A DNA stretch of 5,526 bases. Origin: Devosia sp. (GTDB lineage Bacteria > Pseudomonadota > Alphaproteobacteria > Rhizobiales > Devosiaceae). Positions 1-4,865 of this stretch are shown piece after piece. The stretch's first letter is position 1; each line of letters opens with the position of its first letter. Both the position numbers and the translations under genes were made by a program. The stretch lies in contig JAQGJI010000154.1 of NCBI GenBank assembly GCA_028290685.1, positions 1 through 5,526 on the forward strand, given 5' to 3'. The notes beneath the pieces are model-generated. The model was not told where the DNA came from and made no database searches. It was given only the letters and a program-made list of their open reading frames with translations.

Positions 1-690
1 TCGCTGCTGGGACTTGTTGCTTCTCCCCCGGGCGTGATCACCGGAGGCGGCGTTTATATCGAGGGCAGGGAAGTGCTATCGCTGCGCGATCGGGAACTGA
101 TCAGTCTTCGCGGCCAGCGCGTCGCCTACGTCTTTCAGGATCCCCTTACGACGCTGCACCCGCTTTTCTCCGTCGGTCATCAGGTTGCCGAAGCCATCCA
201 GACGCATAAGCCGGTAGGCAGGCGCGCCGCATTCGCCCGCGCCGTCGAACTGATGGAAACGGTGGGTATCCGCGAGGCGGGCAGCCGCGCTGGCGCTTAT
301 CCGCACGAGCTCTCCGGTGGCCAGCGTCAGCGTATCGGTATCGCCATGGCGCTCGCCAATGATCCAGATATCATCATTGCCGACGAGCCCACCACAGCGC
401 TGGACGTCACGGTGCAGGCGCGTATTCTAGAACTTCTTCAAAACCTTCGGCGCGAGCGCGGGCTCGCCCTCCTGCTGATTACTCACGACTTCGGGGTGGT
501 CGCCGAGGTCTGTGACCGGGTCGCGGTGATGAAGGATGGCGAGATCGTCGAACAGGGCGATACACAAGACATCCTGCGCAATCCGCACCATGAATACACC
601 AAGCGCCTGATCGCCTGCGTGCCTGAGCTCGGCGAGGGCCGTGGCTTCCTGGACCGCGTCCGGCCACTTTTTGCCGAGCACAGGTCATGA
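1..690 (+). CDS. Peptide/nickel/opine-type ABC transporter ATP-binding protein (DppD/OppD/NikD-like), 5' end cut off
   Basis: This is the 3' part of a gene that starts left of the window; the reading frame is open from base 1 and gives 229 residues. It is a cytoplasmic ATPase subunit that would power import through a two-permease, binding-protein-dependent system. Visible in order are the Q-loop (VFQDP, about residue 46 of the fragment), the ABC signature LSGGQRQR (about 104), Walker B ending in ADEPT (about 127-131), the D-loop (TALDV) and the H-loop histidine (LLITHD, about 162). The Walker A motif and roughly 45-50 residues lie upstream. The protein ends soon after the HHEYTKRLI motif, so it lacks the longer C-terminal extension of classical DppD/OppD and is nearer NikD in size. 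It overlaps the next ATPase gene by 4 bases (ATGA). The internal GTG at 34 is not a plausible start, because the conserved fold continues upstream of it. The family is certain; the substrate cannot be read from the ATPase. Confidence 0.96.
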   Translation, partial: SLLGLVASPPGVITGGGVYIEGREVLSLRDRELISLRGQRVAYVFQDPLTTLHPLFSVGHQVAEAIQTHKPVGRRAAFARAVELMETVGIREAGSRAGAYPHELSGGQRQRIGIAMALANDPDIIIADEPTTALDVTVQARILELLQNLRRERGLALLLITHDFGVVAEVCDRVAVMKDGEIVEQGDTQDILRNPHHEYTKRLIACVPELGEGRGFLDRVRPLFAEHRS

Positions 691-1487
691 GCAACGCCGT
701 TCAAATCCGCGAGTTGGTAAAAACCTTCGGCGGTAAGCGCTCGATCTTCTGGGGCAAAGCCAACGAAGTCCAAGCGGTGAGAGGCATCTCGCTTGACCTG
801 ATGCAAGGTGAAACCCTTGGCATTGTCGGGGAGAGCGGCTCTGGCAAGTCGACCTTGGCACGTATGCTCGTGGGGCTCGAGCAGCCGACCTCGGGCACCA
901 TGCTGATCAACAGCAAGCCTTGGAACGAGCTCGCGTCAGCCGGTTCGCGCGCTTTTGGCCGCACGATCCAGTATGTCTTCCAGGATCCCGTAGCCTCCCT
1001 CAATCCGCGCAAGACTATCGGGGAAATCCTCGACGTGCCGCTTCGGCTGCTTTGCGGCTACGGGAGCAACAAACGGGCTACCCGCAAGCGCGAGCTTGTC
1101 AATGCCGTGCATATGCCGCTCGATACGCTCGAACGCTATCCCCATGAGTTTTCCGGCGGTCAAGCACAACGTATTGCAATCGCTCGCGCCCTTGCGGCTG
1201 AAGCGAGCATTCTGGTGCTCGACGAACCGGTGAGCGCACTCGACGTTTCCGTGCAAGCGCAGGTCCTGCTGCTGCTCCAGCAGTTGCGCAATGATCTTGG
1301 TCTATCCTACCTCTTCATCAGCCACGATCTGGCGGTTGTCGAATCGATTTCCGATCGCGTGGCCGTAATGTATCTGGGGGAAGTAGTGGAGATCGGCCCA
1401 GCGGCCCAGCTCTTTGCCTCCCCGCAGCATGACTATACGCGATCGCTCATTGCCAGCGCGCCGCGCCTTACCCCACCGGAAGTTTGA
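687..1487 (+). CDS. Peptide/nickel/opine-type ABC transporter ATP-binding protein (DppF/OppF/NikE-like)
   Basis: This is the second ATPase of the importer, 266 residues and complete. It carries Walker A GESGSGKS (48-55), the Q-loop VFQDP (Gln99), the signature FSGGQAQR (155-162), Walker B LVLDEP (176-181), the D-loop SALDV (183-187) and the H-loop histidine 213 (FISHDL). The QLFASPQHDYTRSLI segment is typical of the peptide/nickel ABC subfamily. At 266 residues it is shorter than DppF/OppF (about 330) and similar to NikE (about 268), because it stops right after that segment. DppD- and DppF-like proteins normally form a heterodimer under two permeases, and the 4-base overlap with the preceding ATPase gene supports paired synthesis. 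Its stop codon overlaps the start of the regulator gene. Whether the substrate is a peptide, opine, metal or osmolyte is not shown; the downstream peptidase suggests a peptide-like compound. Confidence 0.96.
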   Translation: MSNAVQIRELVKTFGGKRSIFWGKANEVQAVRGISLDLMQGETLGIVGESGSGKSTLARMLVGLEQPTSGTMLINSKPWNELASAGSRAFGRTIQYVFQDPVASLNPRKTIGEILDVPLRLLCGYGSNKRATRKRELVNAVHMPLDTLERYPHEFSGGQAQRIAIARALAAEASILVLDEPVSALDVSVQAQVLLLLQQLRNDLGLSYLFISHDLAVVESISDRVAVMYLGEVVEIGPAAQLFASPQHDYTRSLIASAPRLTPPEV

Positions 1488-2287
1488 TGAACAAGATCGA
1501 TCCGGCGTTCAGCGACCGTCCTCGCCGCAAGCGGACCGACGAAATCGTTGATGCCATCAAGCGCATGATCGTTGAGCATGGCCTCGCCCCGGGCGATCGT
1601 CTGCCGCAGGAGCGCGAGCTGATCAGCCAGTTCGCCGCGAGTAAAGGCACAGTGCGCGAAGCGCTCAAGGCCCTTGAGGTGCAGGGCCTGGTTTCTGTGC
1701 GCACCGGACCTGGCGGTGGCGCGTTTATCGAGCGGATGTCAGAAGGGCGGGCGATGAGCCTGCTCTCCAACTTCCTGTTCGCCAAGAATCTGTCCATCGC
1801 CAATATCTATGAAATGCGAAAGGCCCTGGAGCCCCAGCTGGCAGCCAGTGCCGCCGCGCATATCGACGAAGCTGGCCTAACGCGGCTCGAGCACATCATC
1901 ACCATCTACGACCACGAGCCAGCGGACGCTGCCGAACGCTGGAACCAGCGCATGGCCGAACTCGACTTCCACGGGGTTGTCGCGGAGTATTCCGACAATC
2001 CGATCCTCGCTTTCACCTGCCGGTTTCTGCAGCGTCTCCTCAAGGATCTGACAATTGCTCAGGACATTTACCTGCAGCCCGAGCCAGTGTCTCGCGCCAG
2101 CGGCATAGGTCATCAGCGGGACCTGATCGCCGCCATGCGCCGCCGTGATCCCGCAGCGGCGGCAGCCATCCTCGCCGAGCACATGACTGAAGCCGAAAAC
2201 CACATGTTGAGCCTGCAAGCCCAGCTGCAAGACAAGTTTCTTGAGGAGATTCATCCTTCGCGTACAGTAAGGCGCCGATCCTCATGA
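1487..2287 (+). CDS. GntR-family transcriptional regulator, FadR/FCD subfamily
   Basis: This 266-residue DNA-binding regulator has an N-terminal winged helix-turn-helix (about 15-81), including LAPGDRLPQERELISQ, a recognition-helix region KGTVREALKALEVQGLV and a wing TGPGGGAFI. An all-helical FCD ligand-binding domain follows (about 105-235). FCD domains usually bind a carboxylate or amino-acid-like effector, often through a metal held by one Asp and three His. Here the corresponding positions appear to be Glu158 and His162 (AELDFH), Gln210 (or the neighbouring His209) and His232, so the metal site may be altered. The start chosen is ATG 1487, which overlaps the upstream TGA as TGATG and has GGAAG four bases before it; a TTG one codon earlier would sit too close to that site. 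Encoded between transporter and peptidase, it most likely controls this operon and its own synthesis, which is an inference from position. Confidence 0.93.
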   Translation: MNKIDPAFSDRPRRKRTDEIVDAIKRMIVEHGLAPGDRLPQERELISQFAASKGTVREALKALEVQGLVSVRTGPGGGAFIERMSEGRAMSLLSNFLFAKNLSIANIYEMRKALEPQLAASAAAHIDEAGLTRLEHIITIYDHEPADAAERWNQRMAELDFHGVVAEYSDNPILAFTCRFLQRLLKDLTIAQDIYLQPEPVSRASGIGHQRDLIAAMRRRDPAAAAAILAEHMTEAENHMLSLQAQLQDKFLEEIHPSRTVRRRSS

Positions 2288-2297
2288 TTAATCATGA
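2282..2297. promoter_or_regulatory. 16-bp perfect palindrome over the peptidase start codon (candidate operator or start-site hairpin)
   Basis: TCATGATTAATCATGA equals its own reverse complement across all 16 bases. The nine-base unit TCATGATTA also recurs directly at a 10-bp period (2282-2290 and 2292-2300). The palindrome contains the ATG at 2284 and the stop of the regulator gene. As DNA it could bind a dimeric protein such as the GntR regulator encoded just upstream, although it lacks the GT...AC arrangement common to FadR-type operators. As RNA it could fold into a weak 6-bp stem with a UUAA loop hiding the start codon, which would favour coupling to translation of the upstream gene. The function is inferred; only the symmetry is seen. 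Confidence 0.4.
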
Positions 2298-3339
2298 TTA
2301 TTTGCTTGCCCGCCTTCTTGATCTGGTTAACACCCCGAGCCCGGTGGGAATGACAGAACGCGCTGTTGCCCTTGTCGACACTTGGCTGCGTGAACTGGGC
2401 TACACGCCGAAGTACACCCGACGCGGGGTTCTTACTGTCGACGTCGGCGAAGGTCTGCCGCGCCGGGCGCTTGCCGCGCACCTCGATACGCTGGGCGCCA
2501 TGGTCACTGAGCTCAAGTCCAACGGGCGCCTTGCGTTGCGCAATACAGGTACCTGGGCGGCCCGATTTGCCGAAGGAGCACGAGTCACCATTTTCTGCGA
2601 CAGTGCGGAGCACCGCGGCACCATCCTGCCGCTTAAAGCTTCAGGGCACCGCTTCAACACCGAGGTCGATACCCAGCCGGCTGATTGGGATAACCTTGAA
2701 ATTCGCGTCGACGCCGTCCTTCCAGATAAGAACGCACTCGTCGCTGCCGGCTTCAATGTCGGAGACATGGTTGCAGTGGATGCTCAGCCTGAGGTGGTCG
2801 ACGGCTTCATCGTTTCGCGCCACCTGGACGATAAAGCCGGATGTGCCACTCTCCTGGCTTTGCTGAAAGCCGTCGCTGATCATCAGGTGAAGGTCGCTGT
2901 CCCCTTCCAAGCCATGTTCACCATCGCTGAAGAGATCGGCATCGGCGGTACGCACGGCTTTGGTCCGGAAGTCGAGGAACTGCTCGCCATCGATAACGGT
3001 GTGACAGCGCCCAACCAGGCGTCGCGGGATGACGCTGTGACCATTGCCATGCGTGACCGCCAAGGTCCTTTCGACGCGCAAATAACGCGCCAAATGCTGG
3101 AGCTCTGTCGAAATCTGGGCATCCCCCATGAACGCGACACCTTTCGGCACTATCGGTCCGACAGCGCTGCGGCCGTTGAAGGCGGCTGGGACCTCCGCGT
3201 CGGACTTGTTTGCTTTTCCCTGGACAGTTCGCACGGTTGGGAACGCACCCATATTGCTTCGCTCGTTGCCTTGGGCAGTTTGCTGAAGGGATATGTCGAG
3301 TCAGACATGGCGTCCAAAGTTGCAAGCCCTGGCTCTTGA
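2284..3339 (+). CDS. M42-family metallopeptidase of the NAGGN-associated subfamily
   Basis: This 351-residue cytoplasmic, probably di-metal aminopeptidase/deacylase resembles, from memory of the family, the M42 subfamily found in the NAGGN osmolyte cassette (TIGR03106 type). Its markers are AAHLDTLGAMV (62-73), FAEGARVTIF (95-104), LPLKASGH (115-122), EVDTQP (127-132), SRHLDDKAG (178-186), TIAEEIG (213-219), AIDNG (235-239), TIAMRD (253-258), GPFD (261-264), YRSDSAAAVE (290-299) and SHGWERTH (316-323). Expected M42 ligands are His66, Asp182, Glu217, Asp237 and a C-terminal His (317 or 323); Asp68 and Glu216 are the expected catalytic pair. All are present, so the enzyme looks intact, and its length is normal for the subfamily. 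The start overlaps the regulator stop by four bases (ATGA), with TAAGG about 11 bases upstream. The usual cassette partners (an acetyltransferase-ligase and an asparagine-synthase-like amidotransferase) are not in the window. The substrate is therefore inferred only as a peptide or acylated/amidated dipeptide brought in by the transporter. Confidence 0.9.
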   Translation: MINHDYLLARLLDLVNTPSPVGMTERAVALVDTWLRELGYTPKYTRRGVLTVDVGEGLPRRALAAHLDTLGAMVTELKSNGRLALRNTGTWAARFAEGARVTIFCDSAEHRGTILPLKASGHRFNTEVDTQPADWDNLEIRVDAVLPDKNALVAAGFNVGDMVAVDAQPEVVDGFIVSRHLDDKAGCATLLALLKAVADHQVKVAVPFQAMFTIAEEIGIGGTHGFGPEVEELLAIDNGVTAPNQASRDDAVTIAMRDRQGPFDAQITRQMLELCRNLGIPHERDTFRHYRSDSAAAVEGGWDLRVGLVCFSLDSSHGWERTHIASLVALGSLLKGYVESDMASKVASPGS

Positions 3340-3345
3340 TGAGCC
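3331..3345 (+). terminator. Small hairpin at the operon end, without a T-run
   Basis: GGCTC and GAGCC form a perfect 5-bp stem around a 5-base loop that contains the TGA stop of the peptidase gene. A U-G and a C-G pair can extend it at the base. No run of T follows, so it is not a canonical Rho-independent terminator. It may instead slow 3'-end degradation or be chance. Confidence 0.25.
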
Positions 3346-3390
3346 GGAGGCGCAGGTACAACAGGACAGATGGAGTTTTGCCCTCAACTG

Positions 3391-3409
3391 CTTTGCGCCG
3401 CCAGCAAAG
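3391..3409. other. Inverted repeat (6-bp stem, 7-base loop) in the gene-free stretch
   Basis: CTTTGC (3391-3396) and GCAAAG (3404-3409) are perfect arms around a 7-base loop, and a G-T and a T-A pair outside could lengthen the stem to about 8. No T-run follows on either strand. It lies in the roughly 200-bp gap between the peptidase operon and the next gene, so a role in 3'-end formation of the operon transcript is possible but unproven. Confidence 0.25.
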
Positions 3410-3476
3410 TATGTACGCCTGCTTTGTCGAAGTGCTGGGAGCGGCCACTTTTTCACTGGGCCGAATCACTAAAATG

Positions 3477-3507
3477 TTGATCCTGAGATCATAACCAAGA
3501 CTATACC
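3477..3507 (+). promoter_or_regulatory. Weak promoter-like pair upstream of the 81-residue gene
   Basis: TTGATC at 3477-3482 resembles a -35 box, and CTATACC around 3501-3507 resembles the CTATAT-type -10 element of alphaproteobacterial housekeeping promoters. The spacing from the -35 hexamer to TATACC is 19 bases, longer than the preferred 17, so the match is marginal. If used, transcription would start near 3514 and leave a leader of about 23 bases before the GTG at 3537. Confidence 0.25.
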
Positions 3508-3522
3508 GTTCTCATTGCTGGG

Positions 3523-3528
3523 GAGAGG
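3523..3528 (+). promoter_or_regulatory. Ribosome binding site supporting the GTG start at 3537
   Basis: GAGAGG lies eight bases before the GTG within a purine-rich run (3520-3537). It supports a non-ATG start for the small gene; the next in-frame ATG (3607) would remove the hydrophobic N-terminus. Confidence 0.5.
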
Positions 3529-3536
3529 AAGAGAAG

Positions 3537-3782
3537 GTGCTGGAGTTCGCAGTTATCGCTGGGGTGGCCCTGCTGCTGGCAGGGTGTTTTTATCTTCGTC
3601 GGACAATGCCGTGGCCGTTTGTTTACGAGGGCAAGAAGTACAGGCGCATGCCGGATGGAACGTTTCAGGACGCAGACAAAGTTCGGGTCACCGATGGCGA
3701 GCTGATCTCCAGGCTGCAACCGGAGTTTGAAGCGGCAAAGTACGGGCGCCGCGACCTTTCGGCCTGGGAGAGTTCGGACTAA
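3537..3782 (+). CDS. Small predicted membrane-anchored protein of unknown function (81 aa)
   Basis: I do not recognise a named family. The 81-residue product has a hydrophobic segment at residues 4-20 followed by LRR, then a polar domain of about 55 residues (YEGKKYRRMPDGTF ... VTDGELISRLQPEFEAA). The N-terminus has no basic residues before the hydrophobic stretch while Arg21-Arg22 follow it, which by the positive-inside rule favours a single anchor with the C-terminal domain in the cytoplasm. LLLAGC at 12-17 looks like a lipobox, so a lipoprotein is an alternative, but the missing basic n-region argues against it. The start is GTG, chosen for the purine-rich site eight bases upstream. It ends 23 bases before the 3' end of a convergent gene, with no clear terminator between. 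It is called real because of its coherent composition and ribosome binding site, with moderate certainty. Confidence 0.62.
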   Translation: MLEFAVIAGVALLLAGCFYLRRTMPWPFVYEGKKYRRMPDGTFQDADKVRVTDGELISRLQPEFEAAKYGRRDLSAWESSD

Positions 3783-3805
3783 GGTTTAACTGCTGCAGAC
3801 GGCTT

Positions 3806-4195
3806 TTATTGGAACCGGGCGCAGTAGTCGTCTGTAACTGTGTCGCCGAAGTCATAGCGGATGATTACCACTGCCTGCCTGTCCGACACACGCATAGTGT
3901 TCATGGCGTAAGTGGTTGCAGTGTCGTCCGAGGCAAAGGGGCCCGTTTCGATGGTGATCTCTCCGTTGGGTGCAACTGCCATGGAACCTGCACCATCGAG
4001 TCCTTCGACAATATAGCCTCCCCGCTCGTTCAGCTGGAAAGTCCAGGTATGGCTGTGGAAATCAAGGCCACTCACACAGGCGTAATGGCCAGGCACCAGA
4101 TCTGCCGCAGGCAAATAGCTGGAAGATACTTCGAAAGCTGCCACGGGCGATGTCAGCGCTGCGAGGGCGAGGCCGAGGCTTAGAATCCTGCGCAT
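3806..4195 (-). CDS. Small secreted protein of unknown function with a likely disulfide (129 aa)
   Basis: The 129-residue product starts MRRILSLGLALAAL, a standard Sec signal peptide with probable cleavage after SPVAA (residue 20), so it should act in the periplasm or outside the cell. The mature part is about 109 residues, rich in alternating polar and hydrophobic stretches that suggest beta structure (WTFQLNERGGYIVEG, NGEITIETGPF, AVVIIRYDF). It has exactly two cysteines, Cys40 and Cys125, well placed to join the two ends by a disulfide. I recognise no enzyme motif. The frame is open back to 4366, but the start at 4195 is preferred because it begins the signal peptide and has AAAGG ten bases upstream; a longer form would overlap the neighbouring gene and bury the signal. 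It lies 19 bases after the stop of another small secreted-protein gene, so the two probably share a transcript. Confidence 0.78.
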   Translation of the reverse strand: MRRILSLGLALAALTSPVAAFEVSSSYLPAADLVPGHYACVSGLDFHSHTWTFQLNERGGYIVEGLDGAGSMAVAPNGEITIETGPFASDDTATTYAMNTMRVSDRQAVVIIRYDFGDTVTDDYCARFQ

Positions 4196-4214
4196 GGTTG
4201 AGCGACCTTTCAGA

Positions 4215-4601
4215 TTAATAATCGATGGCGGCGCAAGTGTCCCAGTCATAGGAGAGATCCTCACCAGCCCGCATTTTCTTGCCGACTTGCTCGCCATACA
4301 TTTTGCTGATCTGAAAACGGGCTTCTTCTGCCAGACCCGATTGGACCATAAGCTCCTCGCCGGCATTTATTAAGTTCGTGCCGAGTTGCTCCAGCATCGC
4401 CGCATCCGCTTCTTGGCCTGTTTCCTCAAGCGACTGCGCTGAAAGAATGAAGCCGGCTCCACAGGTCATCAGCATGTCGATCCTGGCGTCGTGCTTGTCC
4501 TTTGTGGCCGCGGCATTGGCCCCTTGGCTCAAGCCGGCTGCCAAGGATGGGGCGGCAAGGCCGACAAGGAGTAATACCATTGCAGGCAGCAGCTTACTCA
4601 T
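4215..4601 (-). CDS. Small secreted helical protein of unknown function with two cysteines (128 aa)
   Basis: The 128-residue product begins MSKLLPAMVLLLVGLAAP, a Sec signal peptide with probable cleavage after PSLA or SLAA (about residue 21-22). The mature portion of about 106 residues looks mostly helical (MLEQLGTNLINAGEELMVQ, AEEARFQISKMYGEQVGKKM). Its only cysteines are Cys47 (LMTCGAG) and Cys123 (WDTCAA), which could form a disulfide bringing the two ends together. No catalytic motif is recognised. The open frame extends to 4715, but ATG 4601 is chosen because AGGAG lies ten bases upstream and the signal peptide starts there. It is the promoter-proximal gene of a probable two-gene operon with the secreted protein at 3806-4195 and is divergent from the Sel1-repeat gene. 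A role in the envelope is inferred from export only. Confidence 0.78.
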   Translation of the reverse strand: MSKLLPAMVLLLVGLAAPSLAAGLSQGANAAATKDKHDARIDMLMTCGAGFILSAQSLEETGQEADAAMLEQLGTNLINAGEELMVQSGLAEEARFQISKMYGEQVGKKMRAGEDLSYDWDTCAAIDY

Positions 4602-4611
4602 GTGAAATGTT

Positions 4612-4616
4612 CTCCT
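4612..4616 (-). promoter_or_regulatory. Ribosome binding site fixing the start at 4601
   Basis: On the - strand AGGAG ends ten bases before the ATG at 4601. It decides between this start and upstream in-frame starts that would add 38 residues in front of the signal peptide. Confidence 0.6.
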
Positions 4617-4654
4617 CAACAAGCACGAGAATAAGCAGAGATACCTGCGGTTCT

Positions 4655-4669
4655 CCAGAGAATTTCTGG
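4655..4669. promoter_or_regulatory. Short inverted repeat in the divergent intergenic region
   Basis: CCAGA (4655-4659) and TCTGG (4665-4669) flank a five-base AT-rich centre, about 54 bases before the - strand gene start. The position suits an operator or the core promoter region, but 5-bp arms are common by chance. Confidence 0.2.
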
Positions 4670-4721
4670 GCATGGTTTTCACATAAAGACTGGATGCTCC
4701 TGGCAGAGCGCACAATATCAG

Positions 4722-4801
4722 CAGCGCTCTGGCTGATCGTCACCCGCGTCGCGCGGTGCTCATACTGGGAGATTAAGAATCTGTCAGCCGCTGGAGCGCT
4801 G
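4722..4801. other. Nested inverted repeats upstream of the Sel1-repeat gene
   Basis: Outer arms CAGCGCTC (4722-4729) plus GGCTGA (4731-4736) are complementary to TCAGCC (4784-4789) plus GAGCGCTG (4794-4801), giving 14 pairs with an uneven internal bulge. Inside lie two perfect 5-bp hairpins with 3-base loops, CCGCG/CGCGG (4744-4756) and AGATT/AATCT (4770-4782). Together they could fold into a three-way-junction-like structure about 65 bases before the gene start. It does not match a riboswitch or small-RNA family that I recognise. Confidence 0.3.
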
Positions 4802-4852
4802 CCTGAATGTCAGCTAGGCTGAAGTCGGTGGCGCCATTCGGCAGCTTAAAAC

Positions 4853-4857
4853 AGGAG
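4853..4857 (+). promoter_or_regulatory. Ribosome binding site deciding a TTG start at 4866
   Basis: AGGAG lies eight bases before TTG 4866 but 17 bases before the in-frame ATG 4875. The normal spacing therefore favours the TTG, which also adds two arginines to the signal peptide. Confidence 0.6.
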
Positions 4858-4865
4858 AACCCCAG

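Noticed and set aside
97..106. 10-bp palindrome ACTGATCAGT inside the first ATPase gene
   Set aside because: Several 10-bp palindromes are expected by chance in a window of this size, and it lies within conserved coding sequence.
2366..2866. Long alternative frames on both strands within the peptidase gene
   Set aside because: They are shadows of a gene whose conserved M42 motifs and metal ligands are all in the 2284 frame.
3210..3494. A 94-codon + strand reading frame crossing the end of the peptidase gene and most of the following gap
   Set aside because: More than half lies inside the well-supported peptidase gene in another frame; there is no ribosome binding site at its start and the product has no coherent character.
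3783..3805. Possible bidirectional terminator between the convergent genes
   Set aside because: The 23-base gap has no stable stem and no T-run on either strand.
4196..4366. N-terminal extension of the 3806-4195 gene to a start at 4366
   Set aside because: It would put 57 residues in front of a clear signal peptide and overlap the neighbouring gene; a ribosome binding site precedes ATG 4195.
4694..4822. A possible 42-codon + strand gene in the divergent intergenic region
   Set aside because: It lacks a convincing ribosome binding site, overlaps the nested inverted repeats, and its frame is only the tail of a longer antisense reading frame through the secreted-protein gene.
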